A DNA stretch of 64,000 nucleotides from Papilionanthe hookeriana x Papilionanthe teres (GCA_022702705.1 CM040430.1:74403239-74467238); one strand, 5' to 3'. Numbered from the stretch's first letter, positions 32,526 through 45,550 are shown. Numbers and translations: made by a program. The notes: a model not told the origin generated them from the sequence alone.

Positions 32526-32864
32526 AGCATACAAATGCATTCTGCTGGGCCTTAGCCCTACTCTTTTCTTCGCATAAAATCAAAATTGAAACTCGAATCG
32601 AAATTCAAACTCATAATTAAAACTTAAAATAAAAAAATGAAACGAATCTAAGATCCAATCTCTTGAAATCTTGTGATCTGAAACTCACCTCCTTTTTCCC
32701 CAGCGAGAGTTCTGGAATCTTCAGTCTTGGAGATTTACCTGATACTCCCCAGCGAAAATTCTTCTACTTCGTCCTAAGTTTGTCACTTGGACATTTGTGT
32801 TGGTTTTGTCGATCTCTTCAGTCAACACCAATACACGTGGTGTGCTTGGTTAGCACACCACACC
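32526..32864 (+). mobile_element. TatA segment between minisatellite and proposed LTR start
   Basis: Non-coding. Contains two CCCCAGCGA-like motifs (32699-32707, 32748-32756) shared with TatB (58392-58450, opposite strand) and, just before the proposed LTR start, a perfect 10 bp hairpin GTGGTGTGCT/AGCACACCAC (about 32836-32862). No clear polypurine tract touches the LTR start, which leaves that boundary uncertain. Confidence 0.5.
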
Positions 32865-35246
32865 TGTTGGGGGTCAATTTGTTGACCTCATTTTTGATGA
32901 GGTCTTCTCTTCTCTCTTTAGTGTTTAGGATCTAGCCTTAGGCTTTTCCTTTGACTATCTTAGAGGAATAGAATTGGGACTCATCCCTTAGAAATTTGAA
33001 CCACTTCTTGCCTCCCTGCAAACCCCACAAGCTTGATTGTAGACCCCTAATCACCTAGAGGGTTGAAATCAAATGTGAAGGTTTAAAGGATGAGTTCCTT
33101 ACAAGACTCTTTGGCCTTAGGACCACCTTAGGTGGCTTGGTCTGGTGAGGGTTAACTTACACACTCACTACACTCACACTCTACACTCTCACACACACAA
33201 TCCAAATCCTAAAACTTCACACATACCCAACTTGGCTCCTTGACTCATGTAGGTAATTCATATGGATGGACCTTAACCCCTAAGCCCCGGCTAGAGGGTT
33301 AGGAACAACATAGTGAATGCCTCAAATGAGTCCTCTCATGGCTCATATAGGCTTAACATGGCTTCATGGCTCAACCAAAGTGCTTCCATTTCACTCATAT
33401 TTCGATCAATCTTCTTTTTTCCAAAATTTCAATTTTTGACCCCGGGGACCCTACACCCCTCAAACCTACTAAAAGCCCTTAAAATTGCCCAAATCCTCCA
33501 AAATTTCCAAATCACCCAAAATTCCCCAAAATTAACCTTGAACATTTCCTTACCAATCAAACTGATCATCCATAGCCAAAAATACCAAAAATTCCAGAAA
33601 TACCCCACAATACCCTCCAAATACCCAAAATGCCCCTCTTAGCCAAAAAAAAACAAAAAATTCAGAAAATTCCTAGAAAAGTCCAGAAAATCCCAAATGT
33701 TCCCAATTTCATTTTGTCCAACCACACCATGGGCCAATTTTGTCAATTTACCCCACTTTTACCAAAACCCCTAATTTAGCTCATTCTTAACCCAAGTGAA
33801 CCCAATGTCAAACCAAATCTACCCAATTGACCCCAATTTTGGTCCAATTCAATTCTAAACTTAAAGTTAATATTCACAATATCAATCTAGACCAAATCCA
33901 AGTCCAATTTGATTGACATTTGGGTCCAATTTCACTTTTGACCTTAAAGGCCAATTTGGACCCATGACCCAAACTTAGCCCAAACCAAACCAATTCAACT
34001 TCAATTGACCCCAAACCTTTTCTAAACCTTCCCTAACATCCCCATAAACAAAACACTAACATAATTTGCCTAAAATTTGGACCCAAACCTCACTCAAATT
34101 CAACCCAAAACCAAAAAGCCCAATTTTGACCTAAACCCAAACCTAACCCAAATAAGCCCAAGTCTCAAAACCAAAACCCAACCAAAGTTAAAACCTCTTT
34201 GAAACACTCCCATAAACATTTCTCAACATTAATTTTACATCAATTTCAACCTTAGCCAAACATTGGCCCAAATTAGCCCAATTTGACCTACATTGGCCCA
34301 TTTACCAAATGAACCCAAATTCAACCCAATTCAAACCCAAACCACCTCAAATTCATTTCAAATCACTCATGACACATCCCTAAACCAAACCCAACAATTA
34401 TTTGGCCCAAACTTCTACAAAATTCCCATCCATTAATTCATTCTTAAACCAAAAGGCTCATTCCCTTAAGCCTTCCTAAAAGCCCAAAGTCCATGACAAA
34501 GCCCATATGAAATTCCTCTCATCATCCCTTTGATTTAAAACACTTCCTAAGTTCTAAAATCCATCACCATATAAACTCGAATCAAGCCTTATGACAATTC
34601 TCCTTAAATCCATGAAAAATTCCAACACCCTTTCTCATGCAAGTGAGACAACTTTTCCCAAGCCATATATGAGCCATGAAGCCATGCATGAGCCACATGG
34701 GAGCCATGAGAGCCATGGGATATACTTTCCACCTCACCATACCCAAGATGGCAAGAGGAGGAGGCCCTTTGCATATTCCCTTAAGGGGATTAGCCACTTC
34801 CATGACTCCACTAAACCTTGCTTAAACTTAATTGTACTTGGATGGTGACCCTTCCCCACTAATTAAGCTGACCTAAACCACTTTATCTTCAGCCCAAACT
34901 ATCCATGGGAAGGTGCACCTAGCCCAATCCATGCATTTGACCAAACTTAGCCAAAATACACCCTTACCCCATTCTACTTAGATTCAAGCACTTTACACAT
35001 GGCAAAGCTCAATCGCTCGCACAAACCTCCAGCCCCGACCCACCCGAACTCGAGGGTGACCCATGCCTGCCGGCCACCGCCCGGATCGCCGGAAAACACC
35101 ATGGCCGAGACCTCGGGAGGAGCCAAAGTTTGAAATTCCCACTCGCTGAGCTGCCCCATGCCCAATGGCCACCATGGTTGTTCTTCCCTTGACCTAAGCA
35201 GCTGATCCCAAGCCCTAACTCCCCCTGGGAGGCCCTCCAGCCATGC

Positions 35247-35256
35247 CTATTTAAAC
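35247..35256 (+). promoter_or_regulatory. TATA box in TatA LTR
   Basis: CTATTTAAAC in a GC-rich setting. TatB has the same motif in the same context at 55906-55915 on the - strand (GCCATGTCTATTTAAACC), with conserved TCTCGGCCA just downstream. This conservation supports a core promoter and fixes TatA as + and TatB as -. Confidence 0.65.
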
Positions 35257-37899
35257 ACCACCTCTCTCGGCCATGAAGAGGTGCTGAACCAAAACTTACT
35301 GAAACCCTGCCAAAATCATCCCAGACCACTCTCTACACATAGAGAACTTGATCCCCACTGAAATCCCCCTGCCATTTCCCCTCTGTGAGCTCAATTTCAG
35401 AGTTGAAATCCAAGCTCAAAACCAGGACACTTCACCACAGTGAGCCAATCTCCAAATTGATTGGTCCTACACCTTCACCAGACCAAGAGGAGAAGTTTCC
35501 CAGCAAAAGCCCCCTCACCGGGCCGACCATTGCTCCCGACCTCTAAGCTTTGTGATCGGCTATGGTTGAAATCATACCTAGACAATTCACCAGGCCAAGG
35601 GACTTCATCTGGAGCTTGCTTGGACCCAATCGAAGGTGACACAACTCTCAGATCGAAGCTTCACTTCTCTGAGCAAAGGTATGGACTCACTCTTCTTCCC
35701 GAGCTTACAGAGATTCTCCATTTAATTTGAATCAATTTCAATGCATGTTTACCGTATGGATGTGTTCGTCTCTTCAAGACCAATCCATAGAGCATAAGAA
35801 CACGAAAATCTGTTGAGAATCCAGTGAGAAATCAGGGTTAGAAGGTTGACGGTCACGGGTTCACACTAGTCGTAGACGATGACTGGGAGCCGTCGGATCG
35901 AGCGTGTATCGAGCGGACGGTCGGGATCGAGCCGGACAGCGCGATGGTACATGAACCGCGGGCCCCTGGAGCGCTGAGTCGGATGGCGGCATCGAACCAG
36001 AAAGCGCCGCGTGGCTGTTCGGAGATGCTAAGGTTGACGCGGCGCCGATTCGGATAAATAGAAAAATAGGGATTTTTCTTATTTATTTAATTACCAGAAC
36101 TTAGAAAATTCATAACTTTGTGTAGAAAAATCCTAAAAATAAAATAAAAATACTCTCTTGCTCAGTGAATAGAGGAGAATAATGTGAAAAAGAAATCAAG
36201 TAATTTCATTAAGTATTTTATTTTTAATGATTTATTTACTCTCTGCACTATTTCAATTCTCCATGCATATAGGAAATTCACCATGGCATGAGACCGTAGG
36301 TTTTTTGAAGCCTCTGAACTTGGGAAGATTCCCTGAATTTTCCAAGGTCAGAGGCCATCCCTATGAGAAGTTATTGATTTTTCAAGTGCATATTACTGTT
36401 TTGAGTGTTTTAATTCCAATAATTAGCATGTTGAGAAATAAATTCTAGGAAAATTTGGTGATGTTTCTTATGACCAGAGGTACCTAGGAAAAATAATTTT
36501 TGAGCTAATTCACTTTGAACAACCCTAACTGGCCTAAACACCCAAAATTGAACTTTAATTAATTAGGGTTAACCATTCATCAAATTAACTTAAAAACAAT
36601 TCTCCACTATCCTCTAGGGATAGGATAATACCACATAAAAATTTGAGATCAATTGGACTTGGTTAGCTCCACCAAATGGGTTAATTAAGCCACATGAATG
36701 AAATCAAACTTTAAAAATTCATAACTCACAAAATACTTTTCAAAAATTCACAAAAATTGGTTTTGGAGCTTCTCTGATATCAGAGGAACTTAGGAGAATT
36801 AAAATTGCAATTTTCTAAAAAAAGTTGATTTTTATCATTATTTTAATATTTTTAATAATTAAAAAATAATAAAAATTATAAAAATATTAAAAATCACCAA
36901 AATGTCATATTTTGAATTCCAAACACTTAGGAATAAACCAAATATTTTTCTTAAGTTCCTAGGATAAGATATTGAATTTTAAAGGCTTAATGTAATTTTT
37001 AATATTAAAAAATGTATTTTTCAACCTTTTCACTAAAATAATTCTAATAAAACAAAGAAAAATCAGAAAATTATGAAAATTAGTTCTCTAGTTTCCCTGA
37101 TATCAAAGAGATTTTTGAAAAATATAAAATTCATTTTTCAACCTTTATTTTATTTTTAAATTAATTAATACTCCAAAACTCAAAATAATTCTAATAAATA
37201 AAATATAATTCAAAAATCCCCAAATTTAGTCCAAATGGTCCTCTGGTCATTAGGAGTGCCCCATAGTTTTCTTAAGAACAGAAAAATTCCCTTGGTCATC
37301 TTATTGAATTTTCCTTGGAAATCCCTATTTTCTACAAAAAAATAATTATATAAATAAATTAAATACAGAAAAATCACATTTTCTCCTCTAATGTCTTAAT
37401 TGACATGTGAGTGAAGCCACATAAAAATTTCAAATTCATTTAAGCTCAATTTAGTGAGTTATGGAATTATTAAGCTTCAAGGGCAAAATGGTAATTAAAA
37501 TTTTAACCCTTAATTAAAACTTTAGGCTTAATAAAATGAGAAAGTAAAATATTTGATCATAATCTGATTTGGATGATTGAAATTTAAATAATTAAAGGGT
37601 AGAAACCCATCAATCATTTTTAAGAATAAACCTTAATCAATTAATTAATTAAATTTGGAAGATTAATAAAAATTGAAATTATTAAAATAGGGATATTATT
37701 TAGAAGACATTTGTTCTTTAATTTAAGAATCCCTAAATTAATCACCTCAATAATATTTAATTCCTAATTAAAATGATAATTCAAATTCAAGATTTAAAAT
37801 ACTAAAAGACTTAATCATTAAATTAAATTAAAGCTAAAACATTTAAATTAAATCCTTCCACAATTTCAATTAAATTAATACTTTAACAATTAAATTAAA

Positions 37900-38145
37900 T
37901 CATCTTTAAAACATAAAAAAATAAAATATTAAATTAAAGTTAAAATTAAATTAAAATTAAAATAAAAATTAAATTAAATTAAATTAAATTAAATTAAAAC
38001 ATATTAAATTAAATTAAATTAAATAAAAAATAAAATCAAGTTAAAATAAAATTAAAATTAAATTAAAAAATAAAATTAAATTAAAATTAAAACTAAACCA
38101 AATTAAATTAAATTAAATTAAATTAAATTAAATTAAATTAAATAT
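37900..38145. repeat. AAATT pentanucleotide microsatellite in TatA LTR
   Basis: Long runs of (AAATT)n with interruptions. Homologous runs on the opposite strand are at 53120-53275 (TatB) and 62893-63105 (TatC), so the repeat is a standing part of this LTR and varies in length between copies. Confidence 0.9.
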
Positions 38146-39203
38146 AATATCACCTAAGACATAAAGAATTCAAATTAAATCTAAAACAACTTGAACACTA
38201 TTCCAAACTTAAATCCATTAATTAAAATTAAATTAAATCACAAATCACTTAAACATCAATTTGCCCTTAAAAGCTCTTGTTATCATAACTCCTAAATGGA
38301 GTATTAGGTGAAGTGTCACTTCATTCATAGGATATTCAAACATCCTAGTTCATCGAGCAAAAGAACAAAACTTAATTAAACCTCGGATCATTACTTCACT
38401 CGATTAATTAAATCCATTTGGACTTAGAACAATTCCAATGAATATTGAAAAGATGTTTAAGACTCGTCTTAAGCATTTCCTCAATATGATAGGATGTTTA
38501 TAAGAACAATTGAACTTAATTGTTCTTTGATGAAGAAAATCGTCCTTAAACCAAAATACAAGAACCTAGACGTCATAGGAGATGACTAGCTGTAGGATTA
38601 GGACTTTGGTAGACAACCAAAACCTTTCCCTTAGCATTACCTAGGTACTTGTTGGAATATTTAAATGCCTTAACATGTATTTTAAGTGCAGCTTGGGATG
38701 ACGGGAAGACCCACCAGGTACGCTTTTATTTTATTGCAATTTACTTTATTGCAAATGCACTTTACTTTTCTTGCATGATAAACAATTGTTGCATGAAAAC
38801 CAAAACCTTTAGGATAGTCCCTAAACTAAAACCAAAACTAAATTAAAAATCACTACAAGATAAAATTCATCGCCACAACATTTCAAAATATAAAACAACT
38901 CAAAATTTAATCACAAACAGAACACAAAACTACAATTGCAACTAAATTAAAACGTCTCGTTGAATGATCGGGAATACCTCGGATGATGTAACCCACGTGT
39001 TGCTAATGGGATTTCCCACGGTCTAAATGAAGGTGTGGAACTCATTCAGTTGAGTTTAGCAAATTCATACTGGACTAAGTGAATTCGATGAAAATAACGG
39101 TGCAGGGATGACGGAACCGTGGGATCTTAATCGATTCCGTTTAAATAACTTTAAGATTTGTTTTAATTAAAATATTAAAAACACTTGGATTTTAAGATTT
39201 TCT

Positions 39204-39422
39204 CTAAACCAAAACACTTCTCTCATCTCCTGATTTATGACTTCTAAAACTAAACCTCTGCAACAACAAGGAGCTTGGAGCATGGTGGGCAGCACGACCA
39301 TCGTCATCAGCAAAACCTGAGTCTACTTCAGCAAAACTTTCCTTAGAATTAAATAACCAAGCCATAGGACTTTGAGGTAGTTTGCCTAGCGCAACATAAA
39401 TCCTCAACTTTTCGTTAGGCAT
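39204..39422 (-). other. Conserved small antisense ORF in TatA LTR
   Basis: 72 codons on the - strand starting MPNEKLRIYVALGKLP and containing FADDDGRAAHHAPSS. The same ORF is open in TatC (61582-61806, +) but frame-shifted in TatB (about 51750-51960). It is antisense to LTR transcription. Most differences between copies change the amino acid, so I lean to chance conservation of a noncoding LTR. Confidence 0.25.
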
Positions 39423-40260
39423 CTACATAATCATATTATGTAAATTAAGCCCTAACTGATTTTAGGATTCTGAGGTCATTGTTTGGTACGACATAAACCC
39501 TCACATCTTCGAGGCTGTTTGTATGATCATGTCATACGAATATAAGTCCTAATTAACTAAAATTGGCAAGATTGAAATATCAGATAATATTAGGGTTTGC
39601 CCAAATTGAAACCAAACAATTAGGATAGTTTGGGAAGTTGTCAAGATTCTTCTTGGATCCTCAGCTTCTCCTACTTCTCTTCCTTTTGGACTCCTGAAAT
39701 AAATTGTTCGAAATTTGATCCATTCCCTTTTGAATTTCCAAAATTCAATCCTTTGAAAACCTTAAACTTTGAAATTCTTGAGAGCAAAAGCACTGATCAT
39801 TATCGAGAGTTTTTTTAAATGATTCCCGTCATTTAAGATGTAATTAACTATAGGGGCTTGCCCTTATAGGGAACTTTAAGAACCTAGGTAATATAAACCC
39901 TGCTTAATTCATTTATATTAAGCAGAGGAACTTGTCGGCTTATAAAATTGGTTCGCAGACCAAACAGATGTCATAAATCTCCTAGTTTATTTAATCGAGC
40001 CCCATCATCAAGCAGTGTGTCTATTCTTTGGGGTAGATACACGGTTTGTGGTGCGGTGCTCGTTTATATAAACTATTTGGGATGTGAGATCGGTTTGATT
40101 TCATATCTTAAAACTTTTAAACTTAAAATTACTTTCAAAATCAAATGCTACTTTCTAAGTTATATATATATATTTAAAATATATTTAAAATCTAAAATTT
40201 GCCGACAATTTCTGTAGGCGACCCCCTTTTCAAAACACATAACCTAAAAATATGCCGACA

Positions 40261-40459
40261 GCACTACATCAAACACACTTAAATATAAAACTTTCCAAAA
40301 CAAAGCACCCACTACTAATAATCATTAACATTATTTTCCTCTACCCTCTCATTTATAGCTTGATGATTGATGCGATGCGACTTTATATATGCTTTAAAAT
40401 ACAAGAATTTGATATCACTTTTTAGAATATTTAATTCCTGGAAAATAGCTTCAAAAACT
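40261..40459 (-). mobile_element. Orphan fragment between TatA LTR and AthL-5 LTR
   Basis: 199 bp. The - strand has an open stretch (FQELNILKSDIKFLYFKAYI to a stop at 40315) that resembles in character the coiled C-terminal part of Athila env-like ORFs, but is too short to assign. If TatA had simply inserted into AthL-4 gag, gag should resume here; it does not, so a deletion or rearrangement is implied. Confidence 0.35.
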
Positions 40460-41678
40460 TGATGTGCGAGGTTTACTTTTATTAATTTATATTTAGATTT
40501 TTTAATTATTATTGTAAAAGTCACAATTTTAAACGCAAGTATATGTATCGTTCAAGTAATACAGGGCTCTAGTGGAGTCCTGGTTATCGATCCCACAGAG
40601 ATAGTGAATTTATAAAAAGTAAGAAATATAAGTAATATTTTGGAATTTTCAAATTAAATGCAATTTATATATACTTTTTTATGTATATATTTTCAAATTT
40701 AATTTACTAATAATTTTTACTATAAGCAAGTAGTAAGCAATAAAGTAAAGTAAGCAGTAATTAAAATTCAATGCAAGTATAAAAATGACTTTCCAACTAA
40801 TCCAAGATTTATAGAATAATTATCTTTTGAAGGGAATTTAAATTATGGTATTGTGCCGAATAGAAGCATTCCTATTCTTTACCTTTTGGTCCAGGTACAA
40901 AGAACATTGACTAATCTATAGATAGGCTCAAGATGTTTTATTAGTAGAATGGGTTAATTTAGGCTCACACTACTAGATATCCAAGGGTGGTTATGGTCGG
41001 CCCTACAAGTGACCCGTTACCTTTCTATAAACCAAATTATTAGAATTTAGTCTGTCACTCTAAAAACTAATTAATTTTACACCCAATAAATATTATCTTC
41101 CTATTTATTTGCACTTCACCTAAAATAATCCGCGTATAGCCTGTGGTTACCTAAGGATTTATGTGATATCTACTAGTTAAGAATTTATCTCCGGATAGGT
41201 CTTAAAATTCTTCAACAGGTTTTAACAATTTAAATGGCCAATTTAAAAAGTAAACTAAGATAAGGTATTAATATCATCACAATATTTTAAAATATTTTAA
41301 ATTTAATTCTCCAACAAAATTTAATTAGTTTATAATCTTTTCATAGTTGAAAAGAGAAAGATAACTAACTACTCAGAACACATTAAAATAACACAACAAA
41401 ACATATTTATAGAACTTTGAACCAAAGTACAAATATTTATCTGAAGTGTTCTTTCAAGTAATCCGCTGACTTCTACTGACTCCAAAACAATGATGAAAGA
41501 CTCCAACAACAACAACACACAATAACACTCAAAATAAACTCACTAGATACAAAATAAAGTGGCACCCTAAGTATGGAAGAGACTAAATAAAACTAATGTG
41601 GAGAGAGAAGATGCTAAAATGGGTATGTGTACTAAGAGGGGTGGGGGGTTGGTGCGATCTTTTTGTAGAATGGGCTCC

Positions 41679-41686
41679 TATTTATA
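41679..41686 (-). promoter_or_regulatory. TATA box of AthL-5 LTR
   Basis: TATAAATA on the - strand (context CTCTATAAATAGGAGCCC), same octamer as in AthL-1. It lies about 85 bp downstream of the nearer GGCGCC pair. Confidence 0.7.
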
Positions 41687-41770
41687 GAGCTCTGAATTTG
41701 ACTAGGGGTTGCTTAAGGCACCTCTTCAAAATTCGTCCAGATTCAATGTATCTTCTAGAAGGTAACTGTC

Positions 41771-41805
41771 GCACCTAGGCGCCAGGATCTGAGGCCTAGG
41801 CGCCG
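41771..41805 (-). promoter_or_regulatory. Paired GGCGCC palindromes in AthL-5 LTR
   Basis: GCACCTAGGCGCC and GGCCTAGGCGCC about 10 bp apart; a second pair (GGCGTTAGGCACC and CTCCTAGGCGCC) is at 42016-42050. Same pattern upstream of the short ORF (46059-46154) and the env-like ORF (45127-45161) of this element. Confidence 0.6.
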
Positions 41806-42245
41806 GACTCCATTACCAGGTCTTTCGCACCTCTTAACTTTGGGTCGCACCTCTTCGTGATCCAGACCGTTTCCTTATGTCCAAATACATTGTATCATAT
41901 GTCCTATATCTTAGGAGTAACTTCTAGTCTTCTAGAAGCTCCAATAACCGCTTAACACCATCAAAATAATTGCCCAAAGTCATCAAAAAAATCTTGACAG
42001 CATCTGTATCGAACTGGCGTTAGGCACCGGATTCTGGCTCCTAGGCGCCAGGCTAATAATTCAAAAATTTTGCTCCATAAGCTCCATTTTTGCTCCTTTT
42101 TCCTCCTTTTTCCTTCTTTTTCTTTCTTGGAATCTTTTTAATCATCTACATCCAAAAACATGAAAATACCTTTCATTAAAGCATAATATCCTTAAAAATT
42201 GAATCATAAATAAGGCATAAAAATGGGTATTTTTTAGGTAGATCA

Positions 42246-42260
42246 AATTGCCCCAAACTT
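42246..42260 (-). promoter_or_regulatory. Polypurine tract of AthL-5
   Basis: On the - strand AAGTTTGGGGCAATT directly before the LTR start; same core as AthL-1 and AthL-4. Confidence 0.85.
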
Positions 42261-43604
42261 AAACGTTACTTGTCCTCAAGTAACCCTTTTAATTACATAA
42301 AATATATAACATTTGGAATAAAGTTAAAATATTTAAGATTCCTTGTAAATTTTGGTTTTATGAATGCTTTAGTAATTCATTAACCAAATTTTACTAATTA
42401 AGTTTAATTTTAAGAATTAAAGAGTATTTAACTACCAAATCATAAGACTTCTAATTTTTCATTTATTTAAAGAATAATTGTAGTTTATCATATCAAGGTC
42501 ACATAATATTTACAAGAAAAAGATTTTCATGAAATATTTTTCTAGTAAAAATATATGTACATAGAAATTAAGTTAAAAATGTAATCAGTTTTCTTCCTAT
42601 AAGATAATTCAAGTGAAGCCAATTTTTGCTTAGGCAATTCCTCAAGCTTCTCCTCACTTTTTTTTTTCTCTGAATTGTTTTTCAATCGCTTTTTTTTTAA
42701 GTGAGGATTACTATTTTTGGATAGCCTGTTAATGATTTTGAACTTCACTATCCTTAACTTATTTTCAAAAACTTATGCATTCTTACATAATAAATATGAC
42801 ATTAATAATTTATTATTTTTCAAAACTTATTTCAATATTTTCTTTTTCAAGCAATAATCTCGATTCCTTAGTATTTCAAAAATACAATTCTCTTTACTAT
42901 AAATAGAAAAATTTTGATCTTTATATTCTTTAAACTAAATAATTCTATTCTTAAAATCAATCAAAATTTTTGAAATTTTAGTTAAGTTTTCTAAATTATT
43001 TATAAATTCAAAAATTTAGGTAATCTTGAACAGATTTTTCATTCCTTATGTTATGTTAATATATTTTTAAAGAAAATATTAGTTCTTTAAGGACAAATAA
43101 TATTTAAATTTGATAAATGTTTTCCCTTCCCCCAAACTTCAGCTTTAGTATAAAAATGAATCATGAAATTTTCTAAAGAATGAGAGAAAGAAATAAACAA
43201 GAATTAATCTAAGTACAATAATGATGTAGTAAGGAAAAACTAACTTCTACTTCTACACATGCTTCAATATGAATATAACAGACATGATTAAGCATATATA
43301 GAAAAGTTTTGAGAGCAGGAGTTAAGTTCTAAAAGAAATAAATCTTCTTTTTTTATTTTTTATTATTTTTGAACATGCAAATTTACTAACTATTCATGAA
43401 CACTAAATAGTAAGCTGAAACAGAAATAAAATTTTATAAAAATTCATTCACATTTCAGTCTTAAACACACATTAGATAATCTAAAAAAAGTTTTAACATA
43501 AAAAGTTCACATAAACACTAACAAATAACATCACACTAAACGGCACAAGAAACTAGAAACATACTAAAAACAGAATCAATAATCTCTAGAGGTAAGTCAA
43601 GCTA
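42261..43604 (-). mobile_element. AthL-5 3' untranslated region
   Basis: Between the env-like tail and the PPT. Has the conserved GGCTATCCAAAAATAGTAAT and LEELPKQKLASLE blocks (both inside 42600-42740 on the - strand), joined here by a purine-rich, Lys-coding run and forming a 68-codon open frame (42748-42542). A second polypurine tract is at 43121-43139. Function of the conserved blocks is unknown. Confidence 0.75.
43121..43139 (-). promoter_or_regulatory. Upstream second polypurine tract (AthL-5)
   Basis: On the - strand AAGTTTGGGGGAAGGGAAA, about 0.87 kb before the terminal PPT; counterpart of 184-206 and 14485-14505. Confidence 0.55.
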
Positions 43605-44757
43605 CTAATTACTGTCTGTAGCTTCATCATCGTCATCACCAAAAGAAAACTCCATATCCTTTGGATCAACATATGGTGAAATTCTGGGACAAGTAGGGAA
43701 CTGAACATCATGCTCACCCTTCAGAAATCTCACTAAAGACTCAAAATACTCAGCATCGTAATCACTCTTTCTTTGTGTATACTCAGAAAGATGATCAATC
43801 TTCTTATCTATCGTATCTACTCTACAATGAGTTAAGAATAACTCATGCTTCTTCTCTATAAACTGATCATGCATGGTTTCCCAAAAGTAGATGTTGGCTC
43901 AGCAGAAGTAGATGGTCTAGAAGTAGAAGATCTACCTGAAGTAGGTAATGAACCAGAAAGTGCAGTAGAACTCTTAACTAGAAGTCGATCATGATACCGA
44001 CTCTTTCTCTTCCTATAGGCTTTGTCGACTTGAGCTTTTCCTCAGAAAGCTCAGCAACTACTCCAGCACTTTGACATAGAGAATAAATCAGAGATGGAAA
44101 ACCAAGTCCAATAGAAGTTCTAGAACGAGTAGTAGCCTCTACAGAATCATAAATAATGCTTCGTACATCAATAGACTTCCTCTCTTGAATGCAGTAGTCA
44201 AGGATAGCTCTATCTTTGGTAACCTTGCTCAGATGATTGGATGGTAGGAGATGAGCAGAAATAAAGTAGTACCATGCCTTTGAAACACCATTAAGCTTAA
44301 AAGATGAAAAATTTACCCTTTTTCTGTTCCGAATCTTCCAGGCACCAGTACTATCAGTTAGGTAGGCAATGATCATATCCAAATCTCCCTCAGATGGAAA
44401 TAATCCTGAGTAATAACACTCTATCTTTGGCGGTAGGCCATAGAAAATATTGATACGTTCAGGAGTGAATTCTACTCCAACTCGAACGAAAATCTCGTAT
44501 TCTTCAGCATCCACTAAATTAACATAAAACTCTCTAACAACTGCGATAACGACAACAACAGTGAAATAGCAGAATCGTTGCTAGTTGAGTGCAACGATAG
44601 TCTCCTCAATTCTTCCTTAAGGATTATAAAAACTTCTCTCTGAGATAAAATTCCGAGTCGTAGCAAAATTATTGTATCGAAAGTGTGCAGTAGCAGTGAA
44701 GAACTTGTTACGATCAAAATTTTCTCGTTCCTTTTCTCGCTTAGATTTGGGTGCCAT
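43605..44757 (-). pseudogene. AthL-5 env-like ORF B (broken)
   Basis: Starts MAPKSKREKERENFDRNKFF at 44757, a lysine-rich N-terminus as in AthL-2 and AthL-4. The middle (44514-43978, 178 codons open) has VRVGVEFTPERINIFYGLPP, WKIRNRKRVNFSSF, AWYYFISAHLLPSNH and RSIIYDSV, the PF20167-like pattern. A Ser/Thr-rich linker with a frame change (43980-43875) and a coiled C-terminal part (43874-43605, KKIDHLSEYTQRK to an acidic DDDDEATD end) complete it. Stops lie around 44515-44640. It is the last ORF before the 3' LTR. No signal peptide or clear membrane segment, so an envelope role is unproven. Confidence 0.78.
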
Positions 44758-45550
44758 CTAAACGTGAAATAAAAATGCGAAATAAATTAAATAAATATAG
44801 GAAAATAAACTAATTTAAGCTTTTCAAACTTGAAAGAGCTTAAAAATTCATGGATTTAACCATAAAAATCAAAATTTTTCTCAAAAGTTTGGTTTTTCTT
44901 AATGAGAGGAAAATCTATGGTGAAAATAAAAAATAATGAGTTTAGAATGTAGATCTGACCGCAAGATGAAGAAATCGGATGATTTCAAGCTCAAAAACTT
45001 GAAAATCCGGCTTTAAATGGGATCTCTCAGTGGTATTTTTGCGAAAAAAAGTGAAGAAGGAAGCTTGGGCGTCAAAAATGGCATGAGGGTGTTTAAGAAG
45101 ATGAGTTTTGGGTTCAGGCTGAACCGACGCCTAGGCGCCGAATTCTGGCACCTAGGCGCCAGACTCGCCTTTCCAAAAATTCGATTTAAATTAAATATTT
45201 CCACCAAATATTATCAAATTTGACTCCTAATTACTCTTATGAGAGTATTAATCCTTTTTATATCCTCCAAATATTTTCACAATCAATTTAAAATGGATCC
45301 ACAAAAATGTATCCAAATTCTTCAATTCTAATTCCTAACTTCCATTCCAATTTCAATAAATTTCAGTACAAGACTGTATTAAGGTTCATCATTTTATAAA
45401 TAACACAAACAATAACATATTCAAAACAAACATTCAAATCCAACAACACATATTGAACAATTAAACAAACACACAAATTAGATATTCAACATACTAACAG
45501 AGAACTCGATCACACCTAAAACACATATAGGATCTATTTAATACCAATCT
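44758..45550 (-). other. AthL-5 spacer before env-like ORF B
   Basis: No conserved ORF. Contains the paired palindromes GACGCCTAGGCGCC and CACCTAGGCGCC (45127-45161), followed downstream on the - strand by a weak TATA-like ATTTAAA (about 45010). The small frames at 45013-45223 are side effects of this GC-rich patch. Confidence 0.5.

Larger units (their letters stand above)
32865..40260 (+). mobile_element. TatA 3' LTR (about 7.4 kb)
   Basis: The right end is firm: TATGCCGACA at 40260, the reverse complement of the ends seen at 50914 and 60760. The left end is proposed at TGTTGGGGGTC (32865) because of the TG start and the matching position in TatB (near 58277); it may lie further left. Parts in order: a C-rich, G-poor stretch (33420-34500), a GC-rich promoter zone with TATA at 35247-35256, a GC island (35840-36055), AT-rich sequence with an AAATT microsatellite (37900-38145), hairpins near 39500-39930. 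No gene. LTRs above 5 kb are known in the Ogre group. Confidence 0.75.
40460..42245 (-). mobile_element. AthL-5 3' LTR (Athila-like, about 1786 bp)
   Basis: On the - strand starts TGATCTACC (42245) after the PPT and ends CTCGCACATCA (40460), with TGAT/ATCA ends. Contains GGAGCAAAA-type repeats (near 42060-42120), two sets of GGCGCC palindromes (42016-42050 and 41771-41805), a TATAAATA box (41679-41686), and the GTGGGATCGATAACCAGGAC block with TATACTTGCG (about 40530-40600). Confidence 0.88.

Noticed and set aside
33179..33212. CACTCTACACTCTCACACAC run that might be a CA microsatellite
   Set aside because: Too short and irregular to list as a repeat.
34140..34200. AACCCAAACCTAACCC words resembling plant telomere repeats
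   Set aside because: No regular CCCTAAA array; part of the general C-rich strand bias of the LTR.
34591..35329. Several ORFs of 60-106 codons in the GC-rich part of the TatA LTR
   Set aside because: Frames are not kept in the homologous TatB segment (55100-56250), and they lie within promoter sequence.
36227..36448. 73-codon + ORF in the TatA LTR
   Set aside because: The TatB counterpart (about 54730-54960) does not keep the frame.
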